A stretch of DNA of 64,000 nt from Cladobotryum mycophilum (lineage: Eukaryota > Ascomycota > Sordariomycetes > Hypocreales > Hypocreaceae), in the NCBI GenBank assembly GCA_036429605.1, contig JAVFKD010000002.1, positions 1,488,001-1,552,000 of the forward strand, given 5' to 3'. Shown here piece by piece: positions 1 to 11,299 of this stretch (position 1 is its first letter; every line of letters starts with the position of its first letter). The position numbers and the translations under genes were made by a program. Under the pieces are notes generated by a model. It made no database searches and was not told the DNA's origin. It saw nothing but the letters and a program-made list of their open reading frames with translations.

Positions 1-185
1 TCCTCTGGGTTAGAGATACTGCCCCAGGCGTATGACAACGCTTCGTATGGGATGCATTCGCTCTCGTGGAGGAATGAGTCGAAGAGATCGCATCGAATGG
101 GATCTTCAGGGGAGCCTTTGCGAAGACGGACCAGCCGAATAGCGTCAGTGGCAAGGTCGATAGGGCGATGCTGATACTTTTCCAT
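1..185 (-). CDS. HET-domain (heterokaryon incompatibility) protein, 5' end only
   Basis: The minus strand opens with ATG at 185-183 and stays open for about 61 codons to the window edge. The residues contain the opening signature of fungal HET domains: a D-x-IRLVRL strand, an 'EDPIRCDLF' segment, then YEALSYAWG, which is the family hallmark. HET proteins trigger cell death after fusion of unlike hyphae, and many carry NACHT, WD or ankyrin parts further on; none of that can be seen because the gene runs off the window. The start is chosen as the first ATG upstream of the conserved block. The domain call is firm for its N-terminal part; the full architecture and whether the gene is intact are unknown. 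Confidence 0.8.
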   Translation of the reverse strand, partial: MEKYQHRPIDLATDAIRLVRLRKGSPEDPIRCDLFDSFLHESECIPYEALSYAWGSISNPE

Positions 186-2607
186 CGTTGTGTGACGATG
201 CAGAGAAAAGTCGAATTTTTCTTCTCTAATAGACTAAAGTTAGGATGAAAAGTTAAAATCGTGCTACATTTTAGGATCAAGTACTCCGTAGGTATGAAGG
301 TTAAGGCACCCTCCATGAAAGCTGGGTGAGAGACAGCCCGAAGGAGGCAGAGTTGAGGCTTGGGTATCAGCATTAGGCATTCTGCAGGTGAATTGTTTAT
401 CATTGGCCATGTTAAAATGCAATTCTTATTCGTCGCTTTACTTCCAACATAAAAAGCTCAGCGTGATAGAATAAATAGCAAATCAATATTGATGCACAGC
501 CTTTCAAGTGTCGGGTGTTTGGGCATCTGTCATACTGTGTGACTTCCAGCGACAACACCACCAAATATTATTATGCTGCTCTACTCCGTACTCCGTGCCT
601 GTCTAGATATGCCAGAGTTATTATGTGTTTCAATTAGGTAAGTAAGATATCAAAGTAGACAGAGATGGCGCAAGAGTCAGCATGGTTCGGTTATCTGTAG
701 CCGAGAGCTTTAAATGATGGATTAATCTGGCGTCCTGCACTCAAATTGCATCTGTGAATCCTTCGCTCCATGATCTCGGCGAACCGATGCATCCATGATT
801 GAAGTGGAGGGAAGCCTCTATATGCGATGCGCCCACGCGCCCTAAATTATAGTGCCTGTGTATCCTATAGCCGGGGCTGCATTCGCTGTGATCACTACAG
901 CCAATTACGTCGAGAGGATGCCCCAGCTTTTATGTCCCGGAAATACTTGCCTCTTTTTCGTGATGGAGTGGATCAATGGTGAGGGAAGGTGCGATGCCGA
1001 CCAGCCGCGATATCCTGGAAAGAGCGGAAAAAACAAATAACATGAAGAAAATAGAAGCAACACCGAAAAGAGATACTCACCATGATATTCACATCAACAC
1101 CTCGGACAGTCTTGTGCTACTGTCACTAGACTTCCCGTCTCTAACAACTCATGCCAAGGATCTAACGTCGGTACTTGAATAGCTCGTTGATCGGCCAAGA
1201 ATTTGACAGACGCATGCGCTACTGTACGAATCGAACCTCTCGTCTCCTATCGCCAAGTAATATTTTGGATACAGTAGGTTGGTTACCATTTTCCCTCAAC
1301 CCACGTGTTTCCATCTTGGACTCTTTTTCGCGGCAGCAACCATCCGATCGACGGAATAACGGCATCGCGACATGTCATGATGGATGGGTCCCTGAATCGG
1401 CGGACCACCAAAGCCCCTCATCCTAGCCCATGTCAAGGGGGAGAGCCTGATACGTCGGCACCGTCTCGGCCATGTCCAACTTGAGCTCGAGTACAGAATA
1501 CTTCTTTGTTCCTTCACAATGCGCTCGTGTATCGTCCAGCTCCACGATTCCGGAACATCTACCCTTGTGGCTAGAGCGGGTCATGAACTTTTTTGTCGCG
1601 TGCGCATCTTACTGAGTACATATCGCATAATAAGGACGGGTTGCGTTTGGGCAGGGATTACAGCGTTTATCCGTGCTATAAGTCAACTCCGCACCAGAGG
1701 TCGCTTATGCGATGGAGTGGCGCCGGATCTCACCCGAGTGCGAAACTCCATGCCGCGGCGAAAATCAGCCGTATCTCTGGATACATACGGAGCTCTGCGG
1801 CATCAACGGCCGCAATCCTATTACTCCGTTTGGCTTTAGAAGAAGAGGATCGTGATGGCACTCGTTCCTTTCCAAGCGAAATTCCCCGGCTCCGTCCTCT
1901 TGGCAACATGTCTTGCCCACCATCAGCCTGGAGACGCCACTCCATACTTGATCACACCTCACTAGTTGGAGGAGCTAGTGAGCTTAATGGATGGTGGTGC
2001 TACGGAGAGCTGCATCTTTCTCAAGCTCCTTGACTGCGACTCACCGAGCTGGAGTGAGTCGTCAGGTCAAGGTCAGCGCGTGGTCAGCATCTGCCACCCA
2101 GTCCGAGATATCCGTCTGGCAACAGCTTCATCATACCGTTTTACCAGGTGGAATAACACGGAGAACATGATAATGACATACAAAAACAAATAATTGCTAT
2201 TTGGCTCTCTAACCAGACCCACCCGGGAGTGCATTGGTCTGCATAGGCCGGATACACGGCTCGGCCCAACGCCTGCACCCTGGTCAGCAAGCTTGCTGAG
2301 ACGAAAGATTAATAACGGTCTAAACTATGATCTGCTTTAACCATCGCCTTTTAATAGTCCCTACCATCCGCTCCTCCCACTGCCCCTCCTTTATTCACAA
2401 ATCTCCATCGTTTGGAACTGACCAGAATGTTTCTTAATAGGTGACGTCTTTTTGGATCAAGCCGTTGTTTGGCCAAGACATCACTTCACGACCGCCGCCG
2501 CCTCTCATACGACTGACTCGCCACAACACCAAGCTCCATCCTACGGATAGCAATCTCGACAAGACCTTTTAGCTGATAGAAGAGTGGACGTGGGGCTAAA
2601 GTTCATC
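186..2607. other. Intergenic, no gene seen
   Basis: About 2.4 kb between the divergent HET and NAD(P)-binding genes. The small open frames overlap on both strands and show no recognisable domain, start context or splice structure. Two copies of the nonamer TACTCCGTA lie at 282-290 and 582-590. The last 250 bases before the next gene are pyrimidine-rich, as in many fungal promoters. Confidence 0.6.
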
Positions 2608-3368
2608 ATGAAGGTTATTGTGACGGGCGCAACTGGCACTGCTGGCCAGGCAGTCATCAAGCAATGCCTCGAAGATGATCAAATCACCAAAGTCATAGTT
2701 CTGACTCGAAAAGCTGTCCCGATTGATATCGAAAGCCATCCCAAGGCTCAAGTGGTGATGCATCAAGACTTTTCACAATATCCAGAAGAGATGATGCGCA
2801 GATTTGAAGGAGCTGAGGCATGCTTGTGGTAAGCTTGACATATCCTCAAAAGCCTTGGGCACATGCTTTATCAGATTGTTTTGGCTGACGTAAGGGCCTT
2901 GTGTCTTTTTCTAGGGCCATTGGTGGAAAGGTCAATCAATTCAACCACGACAAACAAATATGCCGCAAGGTCAGCGTTGATTATACCTTGGCAGCCGCAA
3001 ACGCAATGCTCCAATATCTCGCCGACAAGACGCCAGAAGGCAGGAAATTCCGCTTCGTATTTTGCAGCGGAAAGTATGCCGAGTGGAATCCGAAGCGGCC
3101 CTTGCTCTTCATGGCGGATACGCGCCGCATCAAAGGAGAGGTTGAAAAGGGTCTGTGCGACCTTGCCGATGCAAATAAAGACAAGCTGGATGTGTGGATC
3201 CTCCGACCCAGCGGCTTCATTTCCCCGGATGCGCCCTTTTCTAAGCGACTGGTTGGTAATCTCTATGGAGCAATCACGACAACACAGGTGGGGAAGACCA
3301 TGGTAAAAGTCGGGCATGAGGGCTGGAAGGACAGAATCATTGAAAATGAGGTGCTTCTCAAGATGTAA
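2608..3368 (+). CDS. NAD(P)-binding Rossmann-fold (NmrA/SDR-like) protein
   Basis: Exons 2608-2828 and 2915-3368, with an 86-nt intron (GTAAGC to CTAG), give 224 residues. The N-terminus is a beta strand followed by the dinucleotide-binding motif TGATGTAG (residues 6-13), then a long Rossmann-type domain. There is no clear YxxxK catalytic pair, so this is an atypical or NmrA-like SDR rather than a classical one. It has no signal peptide and should be cytosolic. The ATG at 2608 is preferred because it directly precedes the first beta strand. Substrate unknown. It stands alone, with no pathway partner next to it. Confidence 0.8.
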
Positions 3369-4693
3369 TTTAGCAGTCTTTTTTTGTTCTTGATACCCGG
3401 ACCGACAGAATGTGCCCAACGATACCCGATTTATATTTTACGGCAAACGAATCTCCAACTTTTGCGCTTTCAGTCTTGGCCAGTTTGAGATATAAGGAGT
3501 AATTGGAAAGTGGGGCGGGGGATGGGCTTTGGTAGGAATATGGATAGGATAGAGCATAGAATGAGGCGGAATTATTGGTATTGATGAAGCTATGACAAGG
3601 TTTTGTTACGTAGCTCTCAGTTGATCTAGCTGATCACTGAATTGGTGAATATGTACATAGGTATGGGAAGATTTTGGGCGACTACATTTCGAGACTAACA
3701 TTTACCTAGTTTCGGTGTCGAATTTGAGTTCAGAGGCTCTGCGGCGAACTTCAAGGGAAGAAGCTTAAGAGATGTATGCTCGGCTTACAATATTGAAAGT
3801 GATATGCGTGTCAGAATGCTGGCTTGGACTTTGGGCTTGGACTCTACTATTAGAGGCCTGTAAAGGGTGACGATTTGGAGACGAAGACGCAATTGAAGCC
3901 CATTGATGACACTGGTGATGTTTCGACTTGATCGGGGAGCGTGTTCTAATATCCTAAAATGGAAAGTCGAATGACTCTTGATGATTGATCATATGTCTTC
4001 ACCAGACTTTGGGTCTTTATATATGACGCGATGGGAAATGGGAGACAAAACTTTGAGGAACAAACAATTTTGTTGATAGGGTAGGGTCGTTGACTCCGAA
4101 GCCAAAGAACCACGATGGTGTGGAAATCGGCGGGGCACACCCCAAGTTGAACTCTCGCCTTACAAAAGCCTCACCTAATCTGTGTCTGTTCAGACGTGCT
4201 ACAAATAAGGGTGTGGGATGTTGGACGATGAAGGTTCTTGAAGGCAGCTAGCTCCATTCACACTCAAGGAAAAAGGCAAATACCCAGATATGAATCGACG
4301 CTTGACAGATGGAAGTCAATTACTCGCTTACTTCCAGCTGAATAGCCTTTACGGTTCATGTTTTGCAAAGACCACAGGTACGCCATATTGGCCTCTGAAG
4401 ATTCATGGCGCATCGTGGGATCTGATTAAACCTCCGAGGGCAGAGACTGCAAAGTATCTTGAAAGCTTGTTGGATATCTTGAAAGCTTATTCTGCGGAGA
4501 GTCGATCAAGATGGAGATATTTAAACAGGTCTTCTCGCCCGTTCAAAGATCACGAATTCCTCCCTTCAACATCACCTGCATTCATCATTCTCACAAAGAC
4601 AACACAAGCCAAAAAAAACCATAACCTCATTTCATTCATTCATCCATTCGCAACTTCAATCTCAACCACGCATCTCTCAAACTCAACGCCACC
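3369..4693. other. Intergenic, no gene seen
   Basis: Contains the 3' flank of the Rossmann-fold gene and the promoter of the repeat-protein gene. The open frame at 4290-4790 overlaps the next gene out of frame and resembles nothing. CA-rich sequence at 4590-4690 leads into a good start context (CCACCATGCC). Confidence 0.55.
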
Positions 4694-5428
4694 ATGCCTT
4701 TCTCACCGGAACCTGGTTTTAATGGTCGGGGCCTCACATATTCGCAATGGCAGAGCGAAAAGGCCAAGGCGCGCAGACGCAAACTCATAGCCGAGACGGA
4801 AGCCAAGCTGGTGGAGTTTTTAACCGCGCGGGTTCAGGAGACTCGCCTCATCTGGGGTCTTAAGCAAGCCGGAGAGCCTCTCTTCATCAATGGGCCTGAG
4901 GACACCCAAGAGCTGCGCCTCATCAATGGGCCCGAGAACACCCAAGACTCTCGCCTCATTAAGGGACCTGAGAATACACAAGAGTCTCGCCTCATTAAGG
5001 GGCCTGAGAATACACAAGAGTCTCACCTCATCAAGGGGCCTGAGAACGCCCTGGAGTCTCGCCCCATCAATGGTCCTAAGCATACCCAAGAGCCTCGCCT
5101 CAGCAAGTTGCCTGAGAACACCCGGGCGATTGCGACCTTTGGCAAACGCAAGATTATGATCCAAAGAGTGGCTCCGAGATACCCGAAGCCGAAATTCGCC
5201 CTTTTGGGCCCCGAAAAGGTCGGCTGGGATGAGCTCTTTGTTGATATGTGGAGTCGAATGGCGCTCTGGCGTATCAGCCATACAAGGGATGGGTTCGCCG
5301 TCATGCCCTGGGATCCGAAGAAGAAGCAGAACAAGAGGAGGACCAAGGGCCAGAAGAAGTACAAACTGCGGCAGATGTGTCGCAAGTCGAATACGAGGGA
5401 TCCGCGCCCAAAGCCCCTTGATGTGTAA
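4694..5428 (+). CDS. Orphan basic protein with seven 12-residue tandem repeats
   Basis: Single exon, 244 residues, starting in a strong context (CCACCATGCC). After a charged helix (residues 18-50) comes a block of about seven 12-residue units (roughly residues 62-145, DNA 4877-5128) of the form LI-K/N-GPENTQESR. Residues 146-244 are very basic and end in a lysine/arginine-rich stretch (KKKQNKRRTKGQKKYK) that could act as a nuclear or nucleic-acid-binding signal. No signal peptide or membrane segment. I recognise no family. Near-identity of the middle units at DNA level indicates an expanding or contracting minisatellite, so length may vary between strains. Function unknown. Confidence 0.6.
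   Translation: MPFSPEPGFNGRGLTYSQWQSEKAKARRRKLIAETEAKLVEFLTARVQETRLIWGLKQAGEPLFINGPEDTQELRLINGPENTQDSRLIKGPENTQESRLIKGPENTQESHLIKGPENALESRPINGPKHTQEPRLSKLPENTRAIATFGKRKIMIQRVAPRYPKPKFALLGPEKVGWDELFVDMWSRMALWRISHTRDGFAVMPWDPKKKQNKRRTKGQKKYKLRQMCRKSNTRDPRPKPLDV
4877..5128 (+). repeat. 36-bp coding minisatellite, about 7 copies
   Basis: In-frame 36-bp units encode LI-K/N-GPENTQESR. The central units (about 4950-5060) are almost identical in DNA, while the outer ones are diverged, the usual pattern of a repeat that grows from the middle. Confidence 0.75.
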
Positions 5429-5807
5429 GGGGGCAGAGGTTATTTCTTTTCGGTGTGAATGTCTGATGTTGAGGAATTGAAAGGGCGGATAAAGAGTATG
5501 GTATTACATGGTGGATGGAGGATTGTGGCGTACTGTATGTCTCTTAGGCATTCATGCAAGGGCAGGATCGTGCAAATCACAGCGCGCCACTGTGACAGAA
5601 TTGGCGTCCTTGTTTCTTATTTTAAAGCCAAAATCTGTGCAAGGGGCTTGGGCAGTGCGAAAAGAAAAGGAATGAGGGCTTATGAATTCCTCGCGATGAT
5701 AGCAATGATACTGCAAGGGATGAAAGCCAAAACTAAGAAGGAGATTATGAGTAGTACTGCAAGGGATATGGAATGGAATAGGGGGTAGATGGTTAGAGAA
5801 ATAGTAA

Positions 5808-5815
5808 TATAAAAG
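5808..5815 (+). promoter_or_regulatory. TATA box of the hydrophobin gene
   Basis: TATAAAAG lies 200 bases upstream of the hydrophobin ATG. With a usual 25-40 base spacing, transcription would begin around 5840-5850, at the very edge of the trinucleotide tract. This is sequence inference only. Confidence 0.5.
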
Positions 5816-5846
5816 GGACCCAATCCCCCATACCATCAACTTCTTT

Positions 5847-5847
<1 letters not shown>

Positions 5848-5931
<84 letters not shown>

Positions 5932-5953
5932 CCACCATCATCATCACCATCAT
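5848..5953 (+). repeat. (TCA)n microsatellite, about 28 perfect units plus an imperfect tail
   Basis: A perfect TCA tract runs from 5848 to about 5931 and continues imperfectly (ACC ACC ATC ATC ATC ACC) to 5953. It sits 62-168 bases upstream of the hydrophobin start and downstream of its TATA box, so it is probably transcribed as 5' UTR. A long methionine-only reading frame on the minus strand is simply this repeat. Confidence 0.9.
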
Positions 5954-6015
5954 TACTTACTTACACACTCACTCACTTATTTACTTGCCTACTTTCAACC
6001 AACTAAACCGCCAAT

Positions 6016-6576
6016 ATGATGTTCCTCGCTACCATTGCCATTACCATTGCCTCCGTGGCCGCTGCTCCTAATGTTCAATCTTATCCTTCCTCCGGTGGCC
6101 CTCCTTTTGACGGCATCACTGTTGGTCAAGCTATCGACGCTTGCGGTAACAACCTCAAGCTCGAATGCTGCAACGACGTTGACAAGAGCGTCGATATCGA
6201 CCATAATGCCGCTGTCTTCGGCGGCCTGATCGGCAGCCTTGGCGGTCTCTTGGACCACAGCCACCTTGGTATCTTCGACCAGTGCTCCACTCTTTCTGTG
6301 ACTGCCCGTGAGTCTTTTTCCAATCCTAGAACAGGCCTTTTACAAAAAATACTGACTCGGGCATCTTAGTCATTGGCGTCGATAGCCTCCTCAACAACCA
6401 CTGCAAGCAGAATGTTGCCTGCTGCCAGGATTCTCCCTCTACTGTATGTTTCGTCCTGATCTTTCTTCCTTCTCTCCTCTTTTATGTTGAACTTGTGACT
6501 GACTGGCTTACTATAGGCTGCTGGTGGTCTGGTCAATGCTGGCCTGCCTTGCGTTGCTCTTGGTGGCGTCCTGTAA
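6016..6576 (+). CDS. Class I hydrophobin, secreted
   Basis: Exons 6016-6307, 6370-6443 and 6517-6576 (introns 62 and 73 nt, GT-AG) give 141 residues. Residues 1-17 form a signal peptide. The mature protein has the eight-cysteine hydrophobin pattern C-x7-CC-x37-C-x18-C-x5-CC-x17-C and ends a few residues after the last cysteine. The wide spacing between the CC pair and the third-position C, and the uneven loops, fit class I rather than class II. Class I hydrophobins self-assemble into rodlet layers on conidia and aerial hyphae. The tandem TCA tract lies just upstream. The eight cysteines fall in the right order only when both introns are removed, which supports the model. Confidence 0.93.
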
Positions 6577-7972
6577 GTGAGAAGGAGGTCGGTTTAGTGG
6601 CTATTGCTGCTATGATGGATTTATTACCATGTTTTCTTTCTTAGACTGAGATACTAGTCGTCTATGGGGGGCTAATTGTAGCCTCTCTTTATACAATATA
6701 CATTTACCAGATTGGACATTTTTAACTTTTATCTCTCGTCCAACATTCTTGTGTGTTATTTGGTCTAAAATTCCGACGCCTCATTGCCATCTGGTATTCA
6801 TATTGTTTGTATACTGGTTTCGGGGAGGGGTTCTTTCAGTTTGGGTTGAAGGGGGGCACTAACTCATCCATTGATAACTTCACCAAAGACAGCATGTTTA
6901 ATACACGAGAATGATATGGCAGAATTTTTCAATGATCTTTGAAAGTGAATTATGTATCGAATTACGTGAGTGGATGTTTAAGTGAACTTGTTATCACGAT
7001 ATAACCTGTGAGATAACTCGCGTGAGGGGCAAGTCGCCGGTAGATTGACCGTATGCTCAGCGACCGTAGCTTTCTCTATTTGTTCATTAGATTCCATATC
7101 TTCTGGTCAATAGTGTGTTCCATTTACTTGAAGTTGTAGACATTGGTCTTTGCCAATTCAAGGTCGTCTCCTGAATGTCAGTAATGGTCTCTGGACCACG
7201 AGGTGACTGACTGTACCACACGAAAGAATACGGGCTAAACTCTGCGCAGAGAGTTCTCTGTGTCATAGCGTTGCTGTTCATGTTAGTTGTGTTGAATTAT
7301 GGGTAAATTACCTTGCTGTAACCGTATTTCTTTCTTTTTGTTTGCTTGTTTGTCTGACGAGCGTTTTGGTCATTATGATGCGAAGTGTCTTGCTGTTGCT
7401 AGCTTTGGATAACCAGCATTAGTATTATGAATTATTGCTAACTTGGACGTCAGACAGGCTCGCCTTATCGGAGATTGAGCTTGTGCGCGAGCTATGTCTG
7501 CAGGGTTCCTCTTGATTTGTGATCAGATGCATGATATTCGCACACCATTTAGCATTTCATTGGCCTGGGCTTGGGCCGGTGCCGGTGCCGGACTTTGACC
7601 TTTGCTTGAGCGACTGCACTCACATGCTGACGACGTCGATACCAATTTCTGGCCATATACGGCACATGAGGAGGCCCTGAAACTTAGGGAAGTGGCTTCC
7701 GTAGGGTGGGATTTGAGTAGATGATGCCCTCTGCTCGGTTGGCCTCAACGCTGCGATGTCGGGGATCTCGAAGAAACAAAGAAAAAACACCAACTACCTA
7801 TATCCAATAGTATGCCACATGTCAATGGATGGGGCAATGAATGTAGGTTTCAATCAAACCTGTACACTAAGCTTGATGTACAGCAGGTTCCCAAGTCCGG
7901 CATCGATAGACCCATCGGGCACTCCATTACCCAAGGCACCTCTCTCATCAAGATCATCATTAAACTACCACG

Positions 7973-8254
7973 TTACAGACGATCCCTCTATTCAAGACGT
8001 AGCAGAGCCATTTACTCTCCACTTTCTCGCGATACGACGCCCAATGTCCGATTGACTGCAGGGAGATTGCCAACTCGGCTTCGACTTTCAGGTGGTGTTG
8101 TTTATCTAAGATTGGATTTAGGCCTCTTAGACTATAATAAAGTCGAAGCCGAGTTGGCAATCTCCCTGCAGTCAATCGGACATTGGGCGTCGTATCGCGA
8201 GAAAGTGGAGAGTAAATGGCTCTGCTACGTCTTGAATAGAGGGATCGTCTGTAA
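7973..8254. repeat. Perfect inverted repeat: two 116-bp arms, 50-bp loop
   Basis: Left arm 7973-8088 and right arm 8139-8254 are exact reverse complements; every paired position sums to 16227, so there is no indel. The loop is 8089-8138. The outer ends read TTACAGAC and GTCTGTAA. I found no clear target-site duplication beside the arms. The structure could be a foldback or MITE-type element, or an inverted duplication. If transcribed it would fold into a 116-bp double-stranded RNA. Confidence 0.92.
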
Positions 8255-10046
8255 ACCTGAGTCATTGTGGCCTCGACTGCTCGTTGATTCTGTTTCTCAG
8301 CATTGGCCAGGCTTGGCAATCATCCGCCTTGCACCCCGTGGGGTTGTGACGCGGGGTCTGTCTCTCATGTCGACTCTCGCAACCTGGACCAAGAGCTTTT
8401 GTCTGTTTAGAAGACTGTGAAAATATCTCATAGACATGAGGGTTATGTATTACATCAAGGGTAAGCCGGAAACGCGGTGCATGGGTATAACTCGTCTTGT
8501 ATGCATCCATCCGTTCAAAGTAGTGACTGGCATCACAGCTGCGCAAGGTCGATAATCATTTCGTCTCTATGTTCAATCCGGGGGCCTCTCTCGATGGTGC
8601 TCGGACAGTCGGCCAATGCACGACGTTACGACGTGGTGTGATTGTTTGTTACTCAATGGCAACCTGGAAAGCAAGTGTCCAGTATGAGGCTGTACCAAGA
8701 AATGGAGAACATAAAGTCAGCTGCAAAACAATGTTCCAGAAGAAAGCCCCAGCTCAGTGTCTTGAAACGGCAACTATTAGCCGCTGCCATGCAACGTAGG
8801 ATACGATCCGATGGCTTTTGTTCGTCGATGTTGGCTTCGATGGGTGTAATATAGCTCTGTTGTTGACATCCGCCATGTCTGCTGTGCCTGGCCGGGAAGA
8901 CCGAGGCTGTGTGATCCTTCTAATGATTCTTCCGACGATCAACGGCGTGGCTCATTGTACTCGCATCTTGCCCCACTATGGCTGTGGGTGCATTGTTTCT
9001 GGATTTGAAACACTGAAATCCTGTCATACGAGTATCCCCATCATGGAGAACAAAGGCGGTCATCTTGGAGTCGGCCCGTGGCGCCACGATGCGCGCCACA
9101 GTTGGGCATAAAATGTTAAATAGGCGAGACCGCTTTGGCCGCTGGATGCGTTGAGGTAAAGTTCCTGTATGGAAAGTCTGCTGATTGAACAGTGACTTCA
9201 GAGATGGACAGTCTTTAGGACGGCGTTTGAGGATATTAAGCCCACATGGTGCACTGATGGATAGATTAGCAGTGAGCGCGAAAGGGGGGCTTCTGAAACA
9301 AGTGCGGATGATGCAAAGTGACTAATAGTCGACACATGTTGCCGTGCGGGGGTCACATTCGCCAACCCACATCGCTTGTAGCAACAGCACGAAGTAACCG
9401 GTTCGAAGAGGGAGGTGGAAAAGGAAGCAGATGCAGGGGCCCGTGTTTGGCACCGCATGCCTATTGATTGGGAGAGTCTGGACAGGGTTTCTCAATCTTC
9501 TGGATGGAACCAGGATGCGCCTGGGTTGAGTGAGTGGGCACGGAACGGGGGCACGTCGATCATTCGATCAATCATCTTGTTCCTGGACCTGGGGGTGCTT
9601 GTCAAAGCCATTGCTGCACAGCAACCGAGTCTAGCAAGTGCCTTGTCTCTTTCTGGCTCGTTGAACCAAGTCTGCTATAGCCCATCATGCTTAATAGGCG
9701 GTATTTTCCACCATTCATAACCACGTTCCCGCCTCGTGTGTGTTTTCCATGCCAAATTCTCTTAGCGAGAGCAACCCTGCAAAGGCGGGTTGCATTAAGC
9801 CAAGACTTACCCCATCGAGTTCTTGGCTGCACCGGCCGGAAAACGAGGGCCGTATTCTTACCACCATCCAATTGTGAAGACCTTGCCTATTAGGGGAGCT
9901 GGGAACTGCTATGGGTGCATTCTGTCTCGATTTCGTCGTCATTTCATGGACGCCAAAGGATGGAACCGATGGGCCGACGAGAGACTAGAACGGCACCCTG
10001 ATGTGCATCCTGTCTTGTTTTCCCCATGGTCTGTTGATCTATGATA

Positions 10047-10054
10047 TATATAAG
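10047..10054 (+). promoter_or_regulatory. TATA box of the chitosanase gene
   Basis: TATATAAG lies 75 bases upstream of the chitosanase ATG and is followed by a plausible short 5' UTR. No other evidence. Confidence 0.5.
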
Positions 10055-10128
10055 AGAGCCATGGGCCCTCCCTTGGCATCAGACCTGAAGCACACCCATC
10101 AACAAGACTCATAAAAATACATCTCAAA

Positions 10129-11299
10129 ATGACGACTCTCAAAGCTGCTGTTCTTGCCTCTCTCATGGCCGCCGCGGGTGCCCGTGACGTGCCCGAAAAT
10201 GTCAGGAACTTTTACAACAGCGTTAAGGCCAGGGGTGACTGCAGCAACAAGCTTGCCACTGGTTTCCACAGCGAGGAGGGCGATGCTGCCAGTAAGTCCA
10301 CTCATCGATGCCTATACTATAGCCGTATCTAACAAGCATCCGTCTAGATTTCTCCTACTGCGGCGACCACCTCACCGATGACAACGTCATCTACCTCCAG
10401 GGCCCTCACAACCAATTCGTCAACATTGACATTGACTGCGACGGCATTCAAAAGGGTCCCGCCGATGACGGTCGATGCGGAAGCTCTGACGATACTCAAT
10501 CCCAGACTTCCTTCCAGGATATCGTGCGAAGCTACGGCACCGGCCAGAAGGATCTCGATGCCAACGCCCACACATACGTCGTTTTCGGCAACGAGGGCAG
10601 CAAGAAGGGTTACAAGACGTTCGATCCTAGGAAGTACGGTGTCGAGCCTCTTAGTGTTATGGCTGCTGTTTGCGGCGACAAGTTGGTACGGAGCCACTAT
10701 TCACCACCACCACCACTTACACCAACTGCTTTGCAACATCACTAACATTGTGATACTCAGGTCTACGGTGTATGGGGAGATACGAACGGTGACGATGGTC
10801 CATCTTTGTGAGTTTTCCTGGGCCTCTGAGTGTCTAATTTGGCTTGGATTCTAATCGTTTTATAGGGTCGGCGAGGCCTCAATCTCTCTGGCCACACTCT
10901 GCTACGGCAAGAGCATGAACGGTAACAACGGACACGCGGAAAACGACGTCCTATTCATCGCTTTCCCCGGAAAGGACGCCGTCCCCGGTGCCAAGGGCGC
11001 CAAATGGAACGCCCAAAACGCCAACGAATTCGAGGCCAGCATCAGTGGTCTGGGCGACAAGCTCATCCAGCGTCTTGGTGGTGGTGGAGGCGGAGGTGGT
11101 GGCGACCCTTCTCCGACTCCGACCCCCAGTCCTCCTACTAACAACTGCTCATGGAAAGGACACTGTGCCGGTGAGTGAACTTTGGTCCATAGTTATTGGT
11201 ATTGTTGCTAATTCTTTGGGGATGATAGGTGCTTCTTGCAGGTCTGGCGACGACTGCGCAGACGATCTGAGGTGCAGGAGCGGCAAGTGTGCTGCGTAA
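10129..11299 (+). CDS. Secreted chitosanase, glycoside hydrolase family 75
   Basis: Five exons (10129-10291, 10348-10685, 10761-10807, 10866-11170, 11229-11299) give 307 residues. Residues 1-18 form a signal peptide. Residues 24 to about 255 match fungal GH75 chitosanase, with the segments FSYCGDHLTD, IDIDCDG, FDPRKYGVEPLSVMAAVCGD and VYGVWGDTNGDDG. The catalytic pair expected in the family is present as Asp174 (GDTN) and Glu186 (VGEAS). The enzyme cleaves deacetylated chitin in fungal or arthropod material. A glycine run and a Pro/Ser/Thr linker lead to a 30-residue tail with six cysteines, outside the usual GH75 domain. All five exons join in frame with GT-AG borders. Confidence 0.93.

Larger units (their letters stand above)
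6577..10128. other. Intergenic with a large inverted repeat, no gene seen
   Basis: About 3.5 kb between the hydrophobin and the chitosanase. The clear structure is the perfect inverted repeat at 7973-8254. Open frames that run through it (7812-8420 plus, 7960-8319 minus) read the same repeat from both sides and have no recognisable domain. The rest (8500-9950) holds only short overlapping frames. Confidence 0.6.

Noticed and set aside
5552..5953. 133-codon minus-strand frame starting with poly-methionine
   Set aside because: Produced by the TCA/ATG microsatellite; the rest has no coding character.
7812..8420. Overlapping 202-codon plus and 119-codon minus frames through the inverted repeat
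   Set aside because: Both read the same repeat arm in the two directions, so the open frames are a by-product of the palindrome, not two genes.
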